From contig CABZAE010000001.1 of the NCBI GenBank assembly GCA_902523635.1, positions 124,001-188,000 of the forward strand: a stretch of 64,000 nt of DNA. The letters are read 5' to 3'. The notes below the pieces were generated by a model. That model saw only the letters and a list, made by a program, of their open reading frames with translations, was not told the DNA's origin and did no database searches. The DNA is from an uncultured Bacteroidota bacterium. GTDB lineage: Bacteria > Bacteroidota > Bacteroidia > Flavobacteriales > Flavobacteriaceae. The first letter of the stretch is position 1, and every line of letters begins with the position of its first letter. Of this stretch, positions 53,551 to 63,041 are shown piece by piece. A program made the translations under genes and the position numbers.

Positions 53551-53589
53551 ATTTTCAAAACTGAAATATTTTATTATTATTGCGCTATA

Positions 53590-54669
53590 ATGATTGATAA
53601 ATTAAACATAGTTGAACAACGCTTCAATGAAGTATCCGATTTAATCATCCAGCCAGATATCATTACAGATAAAAAACGATATGTGTCTCTCAATAAGGAA
53701 TATAAAGACCTTGGTTTGATCATTGAAAAGAAAAAAATTTTTGAAGAACTTTTAAGTAATGTTGAAGAAGCTGAAAAAATGAGTAAAAGTGAAAAAGATG
53801 AAGAATTAATTCAAATGGCTAATGAACAGCTTTTTGAATCCAAAGAAAAAATAAAAGTTTTAGAGGAAGAAATAAGATTATTATTAATCCCAAAAGATCC
53901 TGATGATTCAAAAAATGTAGTCATTGAACTCAGAGCAGGAACGGGAGGGGACGAAGCCAGTATTTTTGCAGGAGACTTGTTTAGAATGTATACAAAATTT
54001 TGTGAAGGAAGAGGTTGGAAAGTTAGCTTGGTTGACTCCAGTCCTGGAACTGCAGGTGGTTTTAAAGAAATTATTTTTGAAGTTTCAGGTGTTGATGATG
54101 TGTATGGAATATTAAAATTTGAATCAGGTGTACATCGAGTTCAAAGAGTACCACAAACCGAAACTCAAGGAAGAGTTCATACATCTGCTGCCACAGTTAT
54201 GGTTTTGCCCGAAGCAGAGGAGTTTGATATTGAAATCAATATGAACGATGTGAGGATAGATTATTTTTGCTCATCTGGTCCAGGGGGTCAATCTGTAAAT
54301 ACCACCTACTCTGCGGTCAGACTTACTCATGAACCAACTGGAATAGTTGCACAATGTCAAGATCAAAAATCACAACATAAAAATAAAGATAAAGCTTTAA
54401 AAGTCTTAAGATCTAGGTTATATGAACTTGAGTTAAACAAAAAATTAGAGGAAGATTCAAAAAAAAGAAGTTCTCTCGTTTCCTCTGGGGATCGTTCAGC
54501 TAAAATAAGAACATACAATTATCCACAAGGTAGAGTTACCGACCACCGCATTGGGTTGACCTTGTATGATCTTCAAAATATTGTAAATGGTGATATCGAT
54601 AAAATTATTGATGAGTTAAAATTGGTTCAGAATAATGAACTGTTAAAAAATACCAAAGAAATTTTTTAA
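53590..54669 (+). CDS. prfA: Peptide chain release factor 1
   Basis: RF1 recognises UAA and UAG and triggers peptide release. In the 359-residue protein the codon-recognition motif is PQT ([15 protein letters not shown]), corresponding to PxT of RF1 rather than SPF of RF2. The catalytic GGQ is in [16 protein letters not shown] near residue 235. [15 protein letters not shown]-like text near the C-terminus completes the match. It lies 39 bases after purM and 2 bases before pyrF, so it is likely in one transcript with them. Confidence 0.97.
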   Translation: MIDKLNIVEQRFNEVSDLIIQPDIITDKKRYVSLNKEYKDLGLIIEKKKIFEELLSNVEEAEKMSKSEKDEELIQMANEQLFESKEKIKVLEEEIRLLLIPKDPDDSKNVVIELRAGTGGDEASIFAGDLFRMYTKFCEGRGWKVSLVDSSPGTAGGFKEIIFEVSGVDDVYGILKFESGVHRVQRVPQTETQGRVHTSAATVMVLPEAEEFDIEINMNDVRIDYFCSSGPGGQSVNTTYSAVRLTHEPTGIVAQCQDQKSQHKNKDKALKVLRSRLYELELNKKLEEDSKKRSSLVSSGDRSAKIRTYNYPQGRVTDHRIGLTLYDLQNIVNGDIDKIIDELKLVQNNELLKNTKEIF

Positions 54670-54671
54670 TC

Positions 54672-55493
54672 GTGGATAAACAACTTTTAGTTGAAGAAAT
54701 ATACAGAAAAAGTTCTTTTTTATGTTTGGGCTTAGATACTGATCTAACTAAGATTCCAAAACATCTCTTAGTTAACCCTGATCCTGTATTTGCATTTAAT
54801 AAGTTAATGATTGACTCACTATGTAATCTTGTTGTAGCTGTTAAAATTAATACTGCTTTTTACGAGGTAAATGGTGCTGATGGTTGGGTATCTCTGGAAA
54901 AAACAATAGAATATTTAAATTCAAACTATCCAAAAATATTCACAATAGCTGATGCAAAAAGAGGTGATATTGGAAATACATCAGATAAATATGCAAAAGC
55001 ATTTTTCGAAAATCTAGGTTTTGATTCTGTCACTGTTTCACCATATATGGGGAAAGACTCAATTGAACCTTTTTTAAATTACAAAGAAAAGAAAACTATT
55101 CTATTAGCATTAACCTCTAATATTGGAAGTGAAGATTTTCAGTTTTTAAATACCAATGATTTGAAACTTTATGAACAAGTTATTATTAAATCTAAGACAT
55201 GGGAGGGTTTTGAAAATTTGATGTTTGTTGTTGGTGCAACTAAATCTGAATACATCAAAAGTATTAGAGAGTTAGTACCGAAAAGTTTTCTTTTGGTTCC
55301 AGGTGTAGGAGCTCAAGGTGGTAGTATCTCAGAAGTTTTCAAAAATGCTGCTAACGATCACATTGGAATTTTAATTAACTCCTCAAGAGCGATTCTTTAT
55401 GCAGGATCTGGAAAAGATTTTTTGGAGAAATCAATCTTGAGTGCAAAGTCTTATCAAAGAGAAATGAGTGAATTAATTAATTTTAAAATATGA
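54672..55493 (+). CDS. pyrF: Orotidine 5'-phosphate decarboxylase (type 2)
   Basis: This enzyme decarboxylates OMP to UMP, the last step of pyrimidine synthesis. The 273-residue, longer type-2 form is seen. FLCLGLDTDLTKIPKHL is at the N-terminus, and IADAKRGDIGNTSDKYAK near residue 95 carries the catalytic Lys/Asp set. LVPGVGAQGG near residue 210 binds phosphate, with the arginine in INSSRAILYA. The start is GTG at 54672, just 2 bases after the prfA stop. The stop overlaps the next gene by 4 bases. Confidence 0.95.
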   Translation: MDKQLLVEEIYRKSSFLCLGLDTDLTKIPKHLLVNPDPVFAFNKLMIDSLCNLVVAVKINTAFYEVNGADGWVSLEKTIEYLNSNYPKIFTIADAKRGDIGNTSDKYAKAFFENLGFDSVTVSPYMGKDSIEPFLNYKEKKTILLALTSNIGSEDFQFLNTNDLKLYEQVIIKSKTWEGFENLMFVVGATKSEYIKSIRELVPKSFLLVPGVGAQGGSISEVFKNAANDHIGILINSSRAILYAGSGKDFLEKSILSAKSYQREMSELINFKI

Positions 55494-56278
55494 TTAATTA
55501 TACCATATATAATAATAAAAACTCATCTGAATGGGTTACATTTGTTCATGGTGCTGGAGGAAGTTCTTCTATTTGGTTTAAACAAATTCGTGACTTTAAA
55601 AAACATTTTAATATTCTTTTGTTAGATCTTCGTGGTCATGGAAAATCAAATTACAGGCTGAAAAATGTATTTAAAAAAAAATACACATTTTCTTCTATTT
55701 CAGAAGATATAATTGATATTCTTGACAAGGAAAAAATAAAGAAATCCCATTTTATTGGTATTTCTCTTGGAACAATACTTATTAGAAAAATAGCTGAAAT
55801 GAACCCTAAAATGGTTAAAAGCATGATTATGGGAGGAGCGATAATGAAGCTTAATTTAAGATCTGTTTTTTTAATAAAATTAAGTTCAGTTTTTAAGTCT
55901 ATTGTTCCTTACATGTGGATTTATCGTGCACTCGCTTTTATTATAATGCCATATAAAAACCATCAAGAGTCCAGAAATTTATTTATCAAAGAGGCAAAAA
56001 AATTATATCAAAAAGAGTTTTTACGTTGGTTTAGACTAACAGCAGAGGTGAATCCATTGTTACGTCTTTTCAGGCAAATTGAACTACCAATACCAACTCT
56101 TTACGTGATGGGAGCAGAGGACTACATGTTCTTAGAGTCAATAAAGATCTTAACAAAAAAACATAGACACTCAAAATTGCATATCATTCCAAAATGTGGT
56201 CATGTTGTGAATGTAGAAAAGCCATCAGATTTTAATGAATCTTCAATTTCATTTTTAAAATCTGTTGTCAAGAAATAA
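55490..56278 (+). CDS. Alpha/beta hydrolase, probable esterase
   Basis: This 262-residue hydrolase has VTFVHGAGGSSSIWFKQ (oxyanion hole) near residue 17, LLDLRGHGKS, the nucleophile elbow HFIGISLGTILIRK near residue 95, aspartate in VMGAEDYMF and histidine in PKCGHVVNVEKP. There is no signal peptide. ATGA overlap with pyrF suggests translational coupling, but no functional link is evident. Substrate unknown. Confidence 0.88.
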   Translation: MINYTIYNNKNSSEWVTFVHGAGGSSSIWFKQIRDFKKHFNILLLDLRGHGKSNYRLKNVFKKKYTFSSISEDIIDILDKEKIKKSHFIGISLGTILIRKIAEMNPKMVKSMIMGGAIMKLNLRSVFLIKLSSVFKSIVPYMWIYRALAFIIMPYKNHQESRNLFIKEAKKLYQKEFLRWFRLTAEVNPLLRLFRQIELPIPTLYVMGAEDYMFLESIKILTKKHRHSKLHIIPKCGHVVNVEKPSDFNESSISFLKSVVKK

Positions 56279-56280
56279 TT

Positions 56281-57846
56281 TTAAAGACCAGGTTGAACAA
56301 TTTTAAAATTATTTTTTAACTTGGCTTTAGCCACTGTATTTTTAACATTTTCCAGGAGTTTTTTTGAGTCGTATATAATACCATCTTTTACAGTGAATTT
56401 AACACCTCCAACTCTCATGATTTCATTTTTATCATTTAGTTTGATGGCACCTGTACCATATAAGACTTTAAGGTTTTCTAATGGGTTTTCCTCAACGATA
56501 AGAAAGTCAGCTAATTTGCCTACTTCAATACTTCCAATTTTATCTGTTGCACCTAAAGCTTCCGCAGCATCAAGTGTAGCAGATTTTATTATTTCTAAAG
56601 GGTAAAAACCAGCCTCTCTTAAAAGTTCCAGTTCTCTGATGAATCCAAAACCATAAAGTTGATATATAAATCCTGAGTCTGAACCTGCAACGACTCTACC
56701 ACCCCTATTTTTGAATTCATTAACAAAAGTCATCCAAAGATCATAATTGTTTTTCCATGCAACTTCTTGTTCAGTTCCCCAGTAATGCCAGTATGATCCA
56801 TGCGAGATTTTACTTGGTTCATAAAATTTCCATAGAGAGGGCAACGTATAAGTTTCATGCCATTCTGCTCTTCGAGCTCTGTGTAAATCCCGACTGGCTT
56901 CGTAAATATTGAATGTTGGAACAATTGTAAAGTCCAGTTCAATTAGTTCATTCATTACATCATTCCATTTTTCAGAAAACGGTGGGGCAGCTTGATTCCA
57001 AAGCTTACCGGCTTCCTCAAACCTATGTTGTTCATTTTGGTAGTTGTAGTTTGGTGGGTAATTTTGAATTGTTCTGTCTTCAAAAAGTGCTTCAGGAAGA
57101 CCATACCAATGTTCCATACTGGTCAATCCAGCTCTAGCTGAATTAAGAACATTCCAACCGACAACTCTCATTTGGGCATGGTGCATTGCTGATCTTAACC
57201 CAATTTTTTTATTTTCGCTCAAAGCAGCTTTCATGATTTTTGGGTCTGAACCAAAAAATTTAATCCCATCAAATCCCATCTTTGCATTTTTTCTAACCCA
57301 TTCTTTGGCTTCCTCAGGAGTATTTATTTCTGATCCTGAGCCAAATCCACTGTATGCATAAATTCTTGGAGCGATAATAGAGTTTTCTTCACTTTGTTTT
57401 TTTAAGCTTAAAGTTAGTTCAGGTGTTAATCCACTAGGTTGTCGAATTGTTGTAATTCCATGCGCCATCCACAACTTGAAAACATAGTCAGGATCTGCAC
57501 CTTGTGATTTTCCTCCAATATGTCCGTGCATATCGATCAAACCTGGAAGAATATACATCCCACTTCCATCTATTTCCTTTCCACCACTTTTTAGAATAGG
57601 ACCACTACTTCTTTTTTTAATTCCTGGGTATCCAACTACTTGTACTTTGGTTATTATATTTTTTTTTACTTCAATATCAACGGGTCCAATTGGTGGAGCA
57701 CCATTTCCATTGATTAAAGTGATACCTCTAATTATCAGCTGATCGTATGGTCCCTCTGATAAATCATTTGCTTGAGGGAAAGCATAAAAAAACTGCAATG
57801 TGATAAGTAATGCACATTGCAGTTTATAAAAACTAGGTATTTTCAT
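56281..57846 (-). CDS. Secreted metal-dependent amidohydrolase (imidazolonepropionase/prolidase-like)
   Basis: This 521-residue amidohydrolase has a signal peptide (LQFFYAFPQ). The metal site DMHGHIGGKSQ is near residue 105, a possible carboxylated lysine is in GFDGIKFFGSDP, further histidines lie in SAMHHAQMR and TSMEHWYG, and the metal aspartate is in VAGSDSGFIYQ near residue 400. The closing segment LGATDKIGSIEVGKLADFLIV is typical. Related enzymes are secreted prolidases or dipeptidases, so peptide or amide breakdown in the periplasm is likely. It precedes nothing in its own operon: amt starts further upstream on the same strand. Confidence 0.88.
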   Translation of the reverse strand: MKIPSFYKLQCALLITLQFFYAFPQANDLSEGPYDQLIIRGITLINGNGAPPIGPVDIEVKKNIITKVQVVGYPGIKKRSSGPILKSGGKEIDGSGMYILPGLIDMHGHIGGKSQGADPDYVFKLWMAHGITTIRQPSGLTPELTLSLKKQSEENSIIAPRIYAYSGFGSGSEINTPEEAKEWVRKNAKMGFDGIKFFGSDPKIMKAALSENKKIGLRSAMHHAQMRVVGWNVLNSARAGLTSMEHWYGLPEALFEDRTIQNYPPNYNYQNEQHRFEEAGKLWNQAAPPFSEKWNDVMNELIELDFTIVPTFNIYEASRDLHRARRAEWHETYTLPSLWKFYEPSKISHGSYWHYWGTEQEVAWKNNYDLWMTFVNEFKNRGGRVVAGSDSGFIYQLYGFGFIRELELLREAGFYPLEIIKSATLDAAEALGATDKIGSIEVGKLADFLIVEENPLENLKVLYGTGAIKLNDKNEIMRVGGVKFTVKDGIIYDSKKLLENVKNTVAKAKLKNNFKIVQPGL

Positions 57847-57875
57847 GAATTTTTTTTCATGAAAGTATGAAAAAT

Positions 57876-59105
57876 TTAGGCTTTAGAAAAGTCAGCATAT
57901 GCACCAGTTCCGTGTTCAGCGATATCCAGACCTTTTTCTTCTTCTTCATCACTGACTCTTAAACCAGCAACAGCTTTAACAACCTGCACAATTATTACGC
58001 CCATAACTACACAGAATAAGCCAGCAATACCTACACAGGCTAGTTGAACCATAAATTGGTCAAAACCTTTCATTGCCCCAAAACAACCTACAGCTAGGGT
58101 ACCCCAAATACCACAAAATAAGTGAACTGGGATGGCACCAACTGGGTCATCTAATTTACATTTGTCAAGAAAAGCCACTCCAAATACTACAATTGGCCCA
58201 GCAATGATTCCAATGAGCATTGCATCATAAACTCCCATTTGATCAGCCCCAGCAGTAATACCTACTAAACCACCAAGAACGCCATTCATGAACATTGTTA
58301 GATCTAAATTACCATAAGCAATTTTTGAAGTAACAGCAGCAGAAATTCCCCCTGCAGCAGCAGCAAGACAAGTGGTAACTAATGTTAAGGATGTTAGTGC
58401 TGGATCTGCAGATAATACTGATCCTCCATTGAATCCAAACCAACCTAACCAGAGGATCAATACACCTGCAGCTGAGAGTGGAATATTCGATCCTGGGATA
58501 GCAACAGGATTACCACTGGAGTCAAACTTTCCTTTTCTAGCTCCGAGAAAGTAAATAACTATCAGTGCACCCCATCCACCAACTGAATGAACAAGAGTTG
58601 ATCCTGCAAAATCATAAAAACCAAAGTAGCTATCAAAAAAACCACCTCCCCATTGCCAAGAACCTACGATAGGATAAACAAAAACAACAAATAAAATAGC
58701 AATTAAGATAAAGGAGGTGATTTTAATTCTTTCGGCCACAGCACCTGAGATAATGGTTGCCGCAGTTGCTGCGAACATCGCTTGAAAAAGATAATCTGTC
58801 CAATATGTGTAACCACCATCAGCATACGTAAGCTGATCATAATCTGCTCCAGGATTTAATCCAGGACCAGGAAAACCTAGTACTTTGTCGATTATACCAA
58901 ACTCACCAGGATACATTAAGTTGAATCCAATGAGACAATATGTTATGATCCCCATTGTGATTACAAAGAAATTTTTAAATAGTATGTTAACTGTGTTTTT
59001 TTGCCTAGTGAGGCCTATCTCTAAAAAAGAGAAGCCCAAGTGCATGAAGAACACAAGAAATGTACAGACCATCATCCATACATTGTTAGCTGTTAATAAT
59101 TCCAT
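57876..59105 (-). CDS. amt: Ammonium transporter
   Basis: This 409-residue Amt channel has 11 predicted helices. The twin pore histidines are both visible in STLVHSVGGWGALIV near residue 168 and GAIPVHLFCGIWG near residue 318, as are GAVAERIK and FGFNGGS(V). It lacks a signal peptide. A porin-like gene lies 30 bases upstream on the same strand, so both are probably on one transcript. No glnK (PII) gene follows, unlike in many bacteria. Confidence 0.95.
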   Translation of the reverse strand: MELLTANNVWMMVCTFLVFFMHLGFSFLEIGLTRQKNTVNILFKNFFVITMGIITYCLIGFNLMYPGEFGIIDKVLGFPGPGLNPGADYDQLTYADGGYTYWTDYLFQAMFAATAATIISGAVAERIKITSFILIAILFVVFVYPIVGSWQWGGGFFDSYFGFYDFAGSTLVHSVGGWGALIVIYFLGARKGKFDSSGNPVAIPGSNIPLSAAGVLILWLGWFGFNGGSVLSADPALTSLTLVTTCLAAAAGGISAAVTSKIAYGNLDLTMFMNGVLGGLVGITAGADQMGVYDAMLIGIIAGPIVVFGVAFLDKCKLDDPVGAIPVHLFCGIWGTLAVGCFGAMKGFDQFMVQLACVGIAGLFCVVMGVIIVQVVKAVAGLRVSDEEEEKGLDIAEHGTGAYADFSKA

Positions 59106-59135
59106 AGTTAATAATTTTTTTTTAGTTAGATTAAT

Positions 59136-59807
59136 TTAAAAACTAGCTCCAAAGACTAAAAATGCAGCCTCACTGTCGGGATTATAAATAAAAGACCCAA
59201 ATACTGGTAGAGAATATTCTTCAGTAATTTTAATGTCTTTAGAACCACCAAAAGAAAGATTCACCAAACCGCTATCTCCTCCAGCATAAAAAGCTGCATC
59301 ACCGTCACTACCAAAGCCAATACCGATATCAACAGCTCCAGCAGAGAAACCAGCTTCAACGTAAAGAGCCTCAGCATCAGTAAAATATCCAACGGTTAGG
59401 TCCAAACCACCCAAACTTGTTGATCCAGAAATTTCCATCCAATCACTGTCGAAAAGTCCAGGGTTACCAGCACCATAAGTACCATTGTTGGTTGGGAAAG
59501 AATAATTTGTCAAAGTAAGTGCCAATGGCCCGAAGTCATATGAAACCCATAGGTCTAATTCGTTACCACCACCACTCGCAGTAGTAGGGAAGCTACCCCA
59601 AACACCTCCAGTTAAGGAACCAGAACCAAGTTCCATCCAGGGTTGAATGTGAGCTCCTGATCCAAATTGTGTACCTCTCCATACATATGAACTAACCACA
59701 TCGGCTCCAAAATCTTGGGCCTGTAAAGTACTTGTTTTAATACCGACGACTATCGTAGCAAAGGGAACAAGCAAACCAATTAAAAGTTTATTTATATTTT
59801 TTTTCAT
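59136..59807 (-). CDS. Gcw_chp/TorF-type outer-membrane porin-like protein
   Basis: This 223-residue protein has a signal peptide (ending TLQAQ) and a beta-barrel pattern of alternating residues. VVSSYVWRGTQFGSGAHIQPWMEL is typical of the Gcw_chp family (TIGR02001-like), and the C-terminus ends in phenylalanine (FLVFGASF). Such proteins are often next to amt in Bacteroidota and Proteobacteria and may allow ammonium or small cations through the outer membrane. Here it is the first gene of the amt unit. The exact solute is inferred from position. Confidence 0.85.
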   Translation of the reverse strand: MKKNINKLLIGLLVPFATIVVGIKTSTLQAQDFGADVVSSYVWRGTQFGSGAHIQPWMELGSGSLTGGVWGSFPTTASGGGNELDLWVSYDFGPLALTLTNYSFPTNNGTYGAGNPGLFDSDWMEISGSTSLGGLDLTVGYFTDAEALYVEAGFSAGAVDIGIGFGSDGDAAFYAGGDSGLVNLSFGGSKDIKITEEYSLPVFGSFIYNPDSEAAFLVFGASF

Positions 59808-60012
59808 TTTGTTTTGCGTTATAATTAGTAAATAGTTGAATTTGTTAAATATTATATATCGAATTTACATTTTTAGTAAATTAAATTCATAGAAAATATC
59901 AATATTCACATCATTTTTTCTGATTTGATAATTTATGTATTATAAAATTTTTAAATGATTAAAATTGAGATGCTTAAATTATGAATTTGAACAATTTTGT
60001 TTTAAACGGATT

Positions 60013-60378
60013 TTACTTTGCAAGTTGTAATCCTAAATACATAGAAATAAAACACAGCACAATTGTTAAAGTTGTGTAAGAAATTGATTCTATAAAACTT
60101 CCATTTTTTAACATCTCTATGTTTTCATAAGTAAAAGTGGAAAATGTTGTTAATCCACCGCAAAATCCTGTTCCAATCAAAATTGATGATGTAGACTCAA
60201 TCTGATTACTTTTTACAAGGTGTCCCATCAATAATCCCAATATTAAACATCCAATTATATTAGAAAAAGAAGTTGTTATCGGGTACTTATGTATGTTAAG
60301 AATTGGAATGGAATTTAACAAGAATCTTAATATACTTCCAAAACCCCCACCAATAAAAACCAGTATTAAATTTTTCAT
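60013..60378 (-). CDS. crcB: Fluoride ion exporter CrcB/Fluc
   Basis: This membrane protein of 121 residues starts from ATG 60378; the track's 22-residue extension overlaps the small protein upstream. Four helices and the signature GFCGGLTTFSTFTYENIEM near residue 70 mark the dual-topology fluoride channel. IGGGFGSILRFLLNSI at the N-terminus is also family-typical. It overlaps the small membrane protein gene by 4 bases (ATGA). No fluoride riboswitch is seen upstream. Confidence 0.95.
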   Translation of the reverse strand: MKNLILVFIGGGFGSILRFLLNSIPILNIHKYPITTSFSNIIGCLILGLLMGHLVKSNQIESTSSILIGTGFCGGLTTFSTFTYENIEMLKNGSFIESISYTTLTIVLCFISMYLGLQLAK

Positions 60379-60563
60379 GAAACACTTATCCTTTTTAAAA
60401 TTACCAATAATGATACAAATAAGATAAATCCAAAAAACACCCATTTTACGTCAGAATAAATTCCTTTAAGACGTTTAAGATCCTTGTTGTAACTAATAAT
60501 TACCAACAATAAAAAACTAACAAAAAAAAGTATTGCGAATATTATTTGTCCAGTACTAAACAT
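60375..60563 (-). CDS. Small membrane protein upstream of crcB
   Basis: This 62-residue protein has two hydrophobic helices (about residues 5-25 and 42-58) around a basic loop (NKDLKRLKGIYSDVKW). Its stop overlaps the crcB start in an ATGA. I believe a similar small gene stands before crcB in other flavobacteria. Function unknown; a partner of the fluoride channel is possible. Confidence 0.7.
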   Translation of the reverse strand: MFSTGQIIFAILFFVSFLLLVIISYNKDLKRLKGIYSDVKWVFFGFILFVSLLVILKRISVS

Positions 60564-60597
60564 AAATATTTAAATTCGATAAATAAATAATTAATAT

Positions 60598-60981
60598 ATG
60601 AAACATCAATTAAATTCCGTTAAAAAATTTCATCAAGTTTATAAACTTACATATTCAGAATTACCAATTGCGAAAATTAAAAAAGAGACCATTAAATTGA
60701 GATACAATTTGATGGCTGAGGAAAATCAAGAATATTTTGACGCAGCTAACAACGATGATTTGGTAGAAGTTGCTGATGCATTAGGAGATATGTTATACAT
60801 TTTGTGTGGGACAATAATAGAACATGGTTTTCAACACAAAATTGAAGAGATCTTTGACGAGATACAAAGAAGTAATATGAGCAAATTAGATAGTAACGGA
60901 TTACCAATTTATAGAGATGATGGAAAGGTGATGAAAGGTCCAAATTATTTTAAGCCCGATATTTCAGGAATACTTGGTTAA
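60598..60981 (+). CDS. MazG-like / phosphoribosyl-ATP pyrophosphohydrolase-like nucleotide hydrolase
   Basis: This 127-residue all-alpha NTP pyrophosphohydrolase family protein carries the metal-binding pattern EENQEYFDAANNDD ... EVADALGDMLYI (ExxE and ExxD) around residues 40-62, and SNMSKLDSNGLPIYRDDGKV near the C-terminus. Such proteins hydrolyse (d)NTPs or PRPP-linked nucleotides, removing unwanted ones. The gene overlaps the convergent ilvE by 4 bases. It is not the histidine-pathway enzyme by context. Confidence 0.85.
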   Translation: MKHQLNSVKKFHQVYKLTYSELPIAKIKKETIKLRYNLMAEENQEYFDAANNDDLVEVADALGDMLYILCGTIIEHGFQHKIEEIFDEIQRSNMSKLDSNGLPIYRDDGKVMKGPNYFKPDISGILG

Positions 60982-62024
60982 ACTTCGACTCTCCAATTAA
61001 AAGGATCCTTAGAGATATTATATTGAATCTCATTAAGTTTCTTTTTTAAAGTAGCAGACCAAGAATTTTTAATTTCCTTCATTTCATAATAGTTGTCTTC
61101 GTGACCAAAGCCGGCAATGGGTAGAACAACAACTGCTGTACCACAACCAAAAATTTCTTTTAAATTTCCTGATGAGTGTGCATTCACTATCTCTTTAACA
61201 GAAAGTGGTCTAATCTTAACTTTTATGCCGCTATTTTTAGCAATTTCGATTAGACTTTTCCTGGTTATGCCATCAAGAATACTGTCACTTGTTGGAGGGG
61301 TAATTAAAGTATCGTCAATTCTGAAAAAAAGATTCATTGTACCAGCCTCTTCAATATATTCATGGCTTGAAGAGTCAGTCCAAATTATTTGTTGAAAACC
61401 CCGATCTCTGGCAAGCATAGTGGGATAAAATTGAGCTGCATAATTTCCAGCAGCTTTTGCATATCCAACTCCACCTTTAGCGGCTCGGCTGTAAGATTTT
61501 TCAATTTTAACTTTAACTTTTCCTGAATAGTATAGTTTTGCTGGAGTACAAATGATCATAAACTTATACTGGTTAGCTTCATTTGCGTTGATACTTGGTT
61601 GATCAGCAAAAATAAATGGTCTTATGTATAAGGAATTTCCTAAACCAGGTTTAACCCAGTCCTTATCTAATTCTACTAATTTTCTTATTCCTTCTATAAA
61701 AATTTCTTTATTTGGAACGGGCATGGCAAGTCGTTCACATGATTTTGAAATTCTTTTGTAGTTTTCTAATGGTCTGAAGAGCCATGTCTTTCCATTTTTG
61801 TCTTTGTATGCTTTCATTCCTTCGAAACAAGCTTGTCCATAGTGAAGGGAACGTGCAGATGGATCTATTAATATGGGTTTATATGGTTCAATCATCCCAT
61901 TATTCCATTTTCCATCAACATATGAACAGCTAAACATATGATCACTAAAAACAGAACCAAAATCTAAATTTTCAAAATCTATATTTCTGATTTTTGATTT
62001 TTTAATTTTGAAAATTTTCATCAT
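60978..62024 (-). CDS. ilvE: Branched-chain amino acid aminotransferase
   Basis: This class IV PLP transaminase of 348 residues converts branched-chain 2-oxoacids and glutamate to Leu, Ile, Val (or the reverse). Motifs are RSLHYGQACFEGMKAYKD near residue 60, GGVGYAKAAGNYAAQFYPT with the PLP lysine near residue 185, IEEAGTMNLFFRID near residue 225 and LDGITRKSLIEIAK. It is full length. ATG 62024 is followed at once by a second ATG, and either may be used. It is divergent from the epimerase gene at 62078. Confidence 0.95.
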   Translation of the reverse strand: MMKIFKIKKSKIRNIDFENLDFGSVFSDHMFSCSYVDGKWNNGMIEPYKPILIDPSARSLHYGQACFEGMKAYKDKNGKTWLFRPLENYKRISKSCERLAMPVPNKEIFIEGIRKLVELDKDWVKPGLGNSLYIRPFIFADQPSINANEANQYKFMIICTPAKLYYSGKVKVKIEKSYSRAAKGGVGYAKAAGNYAAQFYPTMLARDRGFQQIIWTDSSSHEYIEEAGTMNLFFRIDDTLITPPTSDSILDGITRKSLIEIAKNSGIKVKIRPLSVKEIVNAHSSGNLKEIFGCGTAVVVLPIAGFGHEDNYYEMKEIKNSWSATLKKKLNEIQYNISKDPFNWRVEV

Positions 62025-62077
62025 GCAAATTATTATTTGTAAAATTACAAATTAACTTTAATCATTGAACGTAAACA

Positions 62078-62992
62078 ATGAGATTTTTAATAACCGGAGG
62101 CACTGGACTTATTGGAAAACAGATTGTAAGATTATTAGAAAAAAGGGGAGATGAAGTTCATGTTTTGTCAAGAGGAAAAAAATATTTCAAAAATTCAAAT
62201 AAGGTCAAATTTTTTCATTGGGATCCTGAAGTTGGTTCGATTGATCTCAATTCACTAGACGGTGTTGACACTGTTATTAATCTAGCCGGTACACCTATCG
62301 CTCAGTTTTGGACCAACAAAATTAAAAGATCAATATTAAATAGCAGGATCAACTCAGTGAAATTATTGACAGATGCTGTAAATAATCATAATAGAAACAA
62401 CATTAAGTTGTTTCTAAATGCATCAGCTATTGGAATTTACCCATCAAACAGTGGTCTGCTCATTGACGAAAGTTTCGAGTATAAATCTGAATCTTTTCTA
62501 GGAAATGTGGTTGATTCCTGGGAAAAAAGCACCGAAAGCATTAAGGATTTGAAAATTAAAACTTCCATATTGAGAATTGGTCTTGTTTTGTCAAATGAAT
62601 CAGGATTTTTTAAATCAATATGTTTTCCAACAAGGTTTTATTTGGGTTGTTGGTTTGGAGATGGTAACAATTATTATTCATGGATTCACTTAGATGATCT
62701 TGTAAGTTCCATAATTTACATTGCAGATAAAAATCTAACAGGAAAATTTAATTTAGTTTCCCCAGAACCAGTTACTAGTAAATTTTTTATGAAAAAATTA
62801 GCTTTTCTATTAGAAAAAAAAATTGTATTACCATCAATTCCAGTAAAAATTATCAAATGTTTGCCCAGTGGAATGTCAGAATTATTTCTTTTTGACCAAA
62901 AGGTAAGTTGTGATAAATTATTAAAAAATGGATTTACTTTTAAATATGGAAATTTAGAGATTGCTTTAAAAAATTTGCTAAATAAATTATGA
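62078..62992 (+). CDS. TIGR01777-family NAD-dependent epimerase-like protein
   Basis: This 304-residue extended-SDR protein has LITGGTGLIGKQIVRLLEKRGDEV, DTVINLAGTPIAQFWTNKIKRSI and NASAIGIYPSN, the features of the YfcH/TIGR01777 family. The C-terminal 50-residue DUF1731-like part is present (SEPVTSKFF ... GNLEIALKNLL). Some members are associated with cell division or membrane lipids, but the reaction is not established. It precedes grpE by 49 bases. Confidence 0.88.
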   Translation: MRFLITGGTGLIGKQIVRLLEKRGDEVHVLSRGKKYFKNSNKVKFFHWDPEVGSIDLNSLDGVDTVINLAGTPIAQFWTNKIKRSILNSRINSVKLLTDAVNNHNRNNIKLFLNASAIGIYPSNSGLLIDESFEYKSESFLGNVVDSWEKSTESIKDLKIKTSILRIGLVLSNESGFFKSICFPTRFYLGCWFGDGNNYYSWIHLDDLVSSIIYIADKNLTGKFNLVSPEPVTSKFFMKKLAFLLEKKIVLPSIPVKIIKCLPSGMSELFLFDQKVSCDKLLKNGFTFKYGNLEIALKNLLNKL

Positions 62993-63041
62993 CATTTTGA
63001 CAAATTCAATTTTTTGGCAGTACTTTTGAACAGTTATTTGC

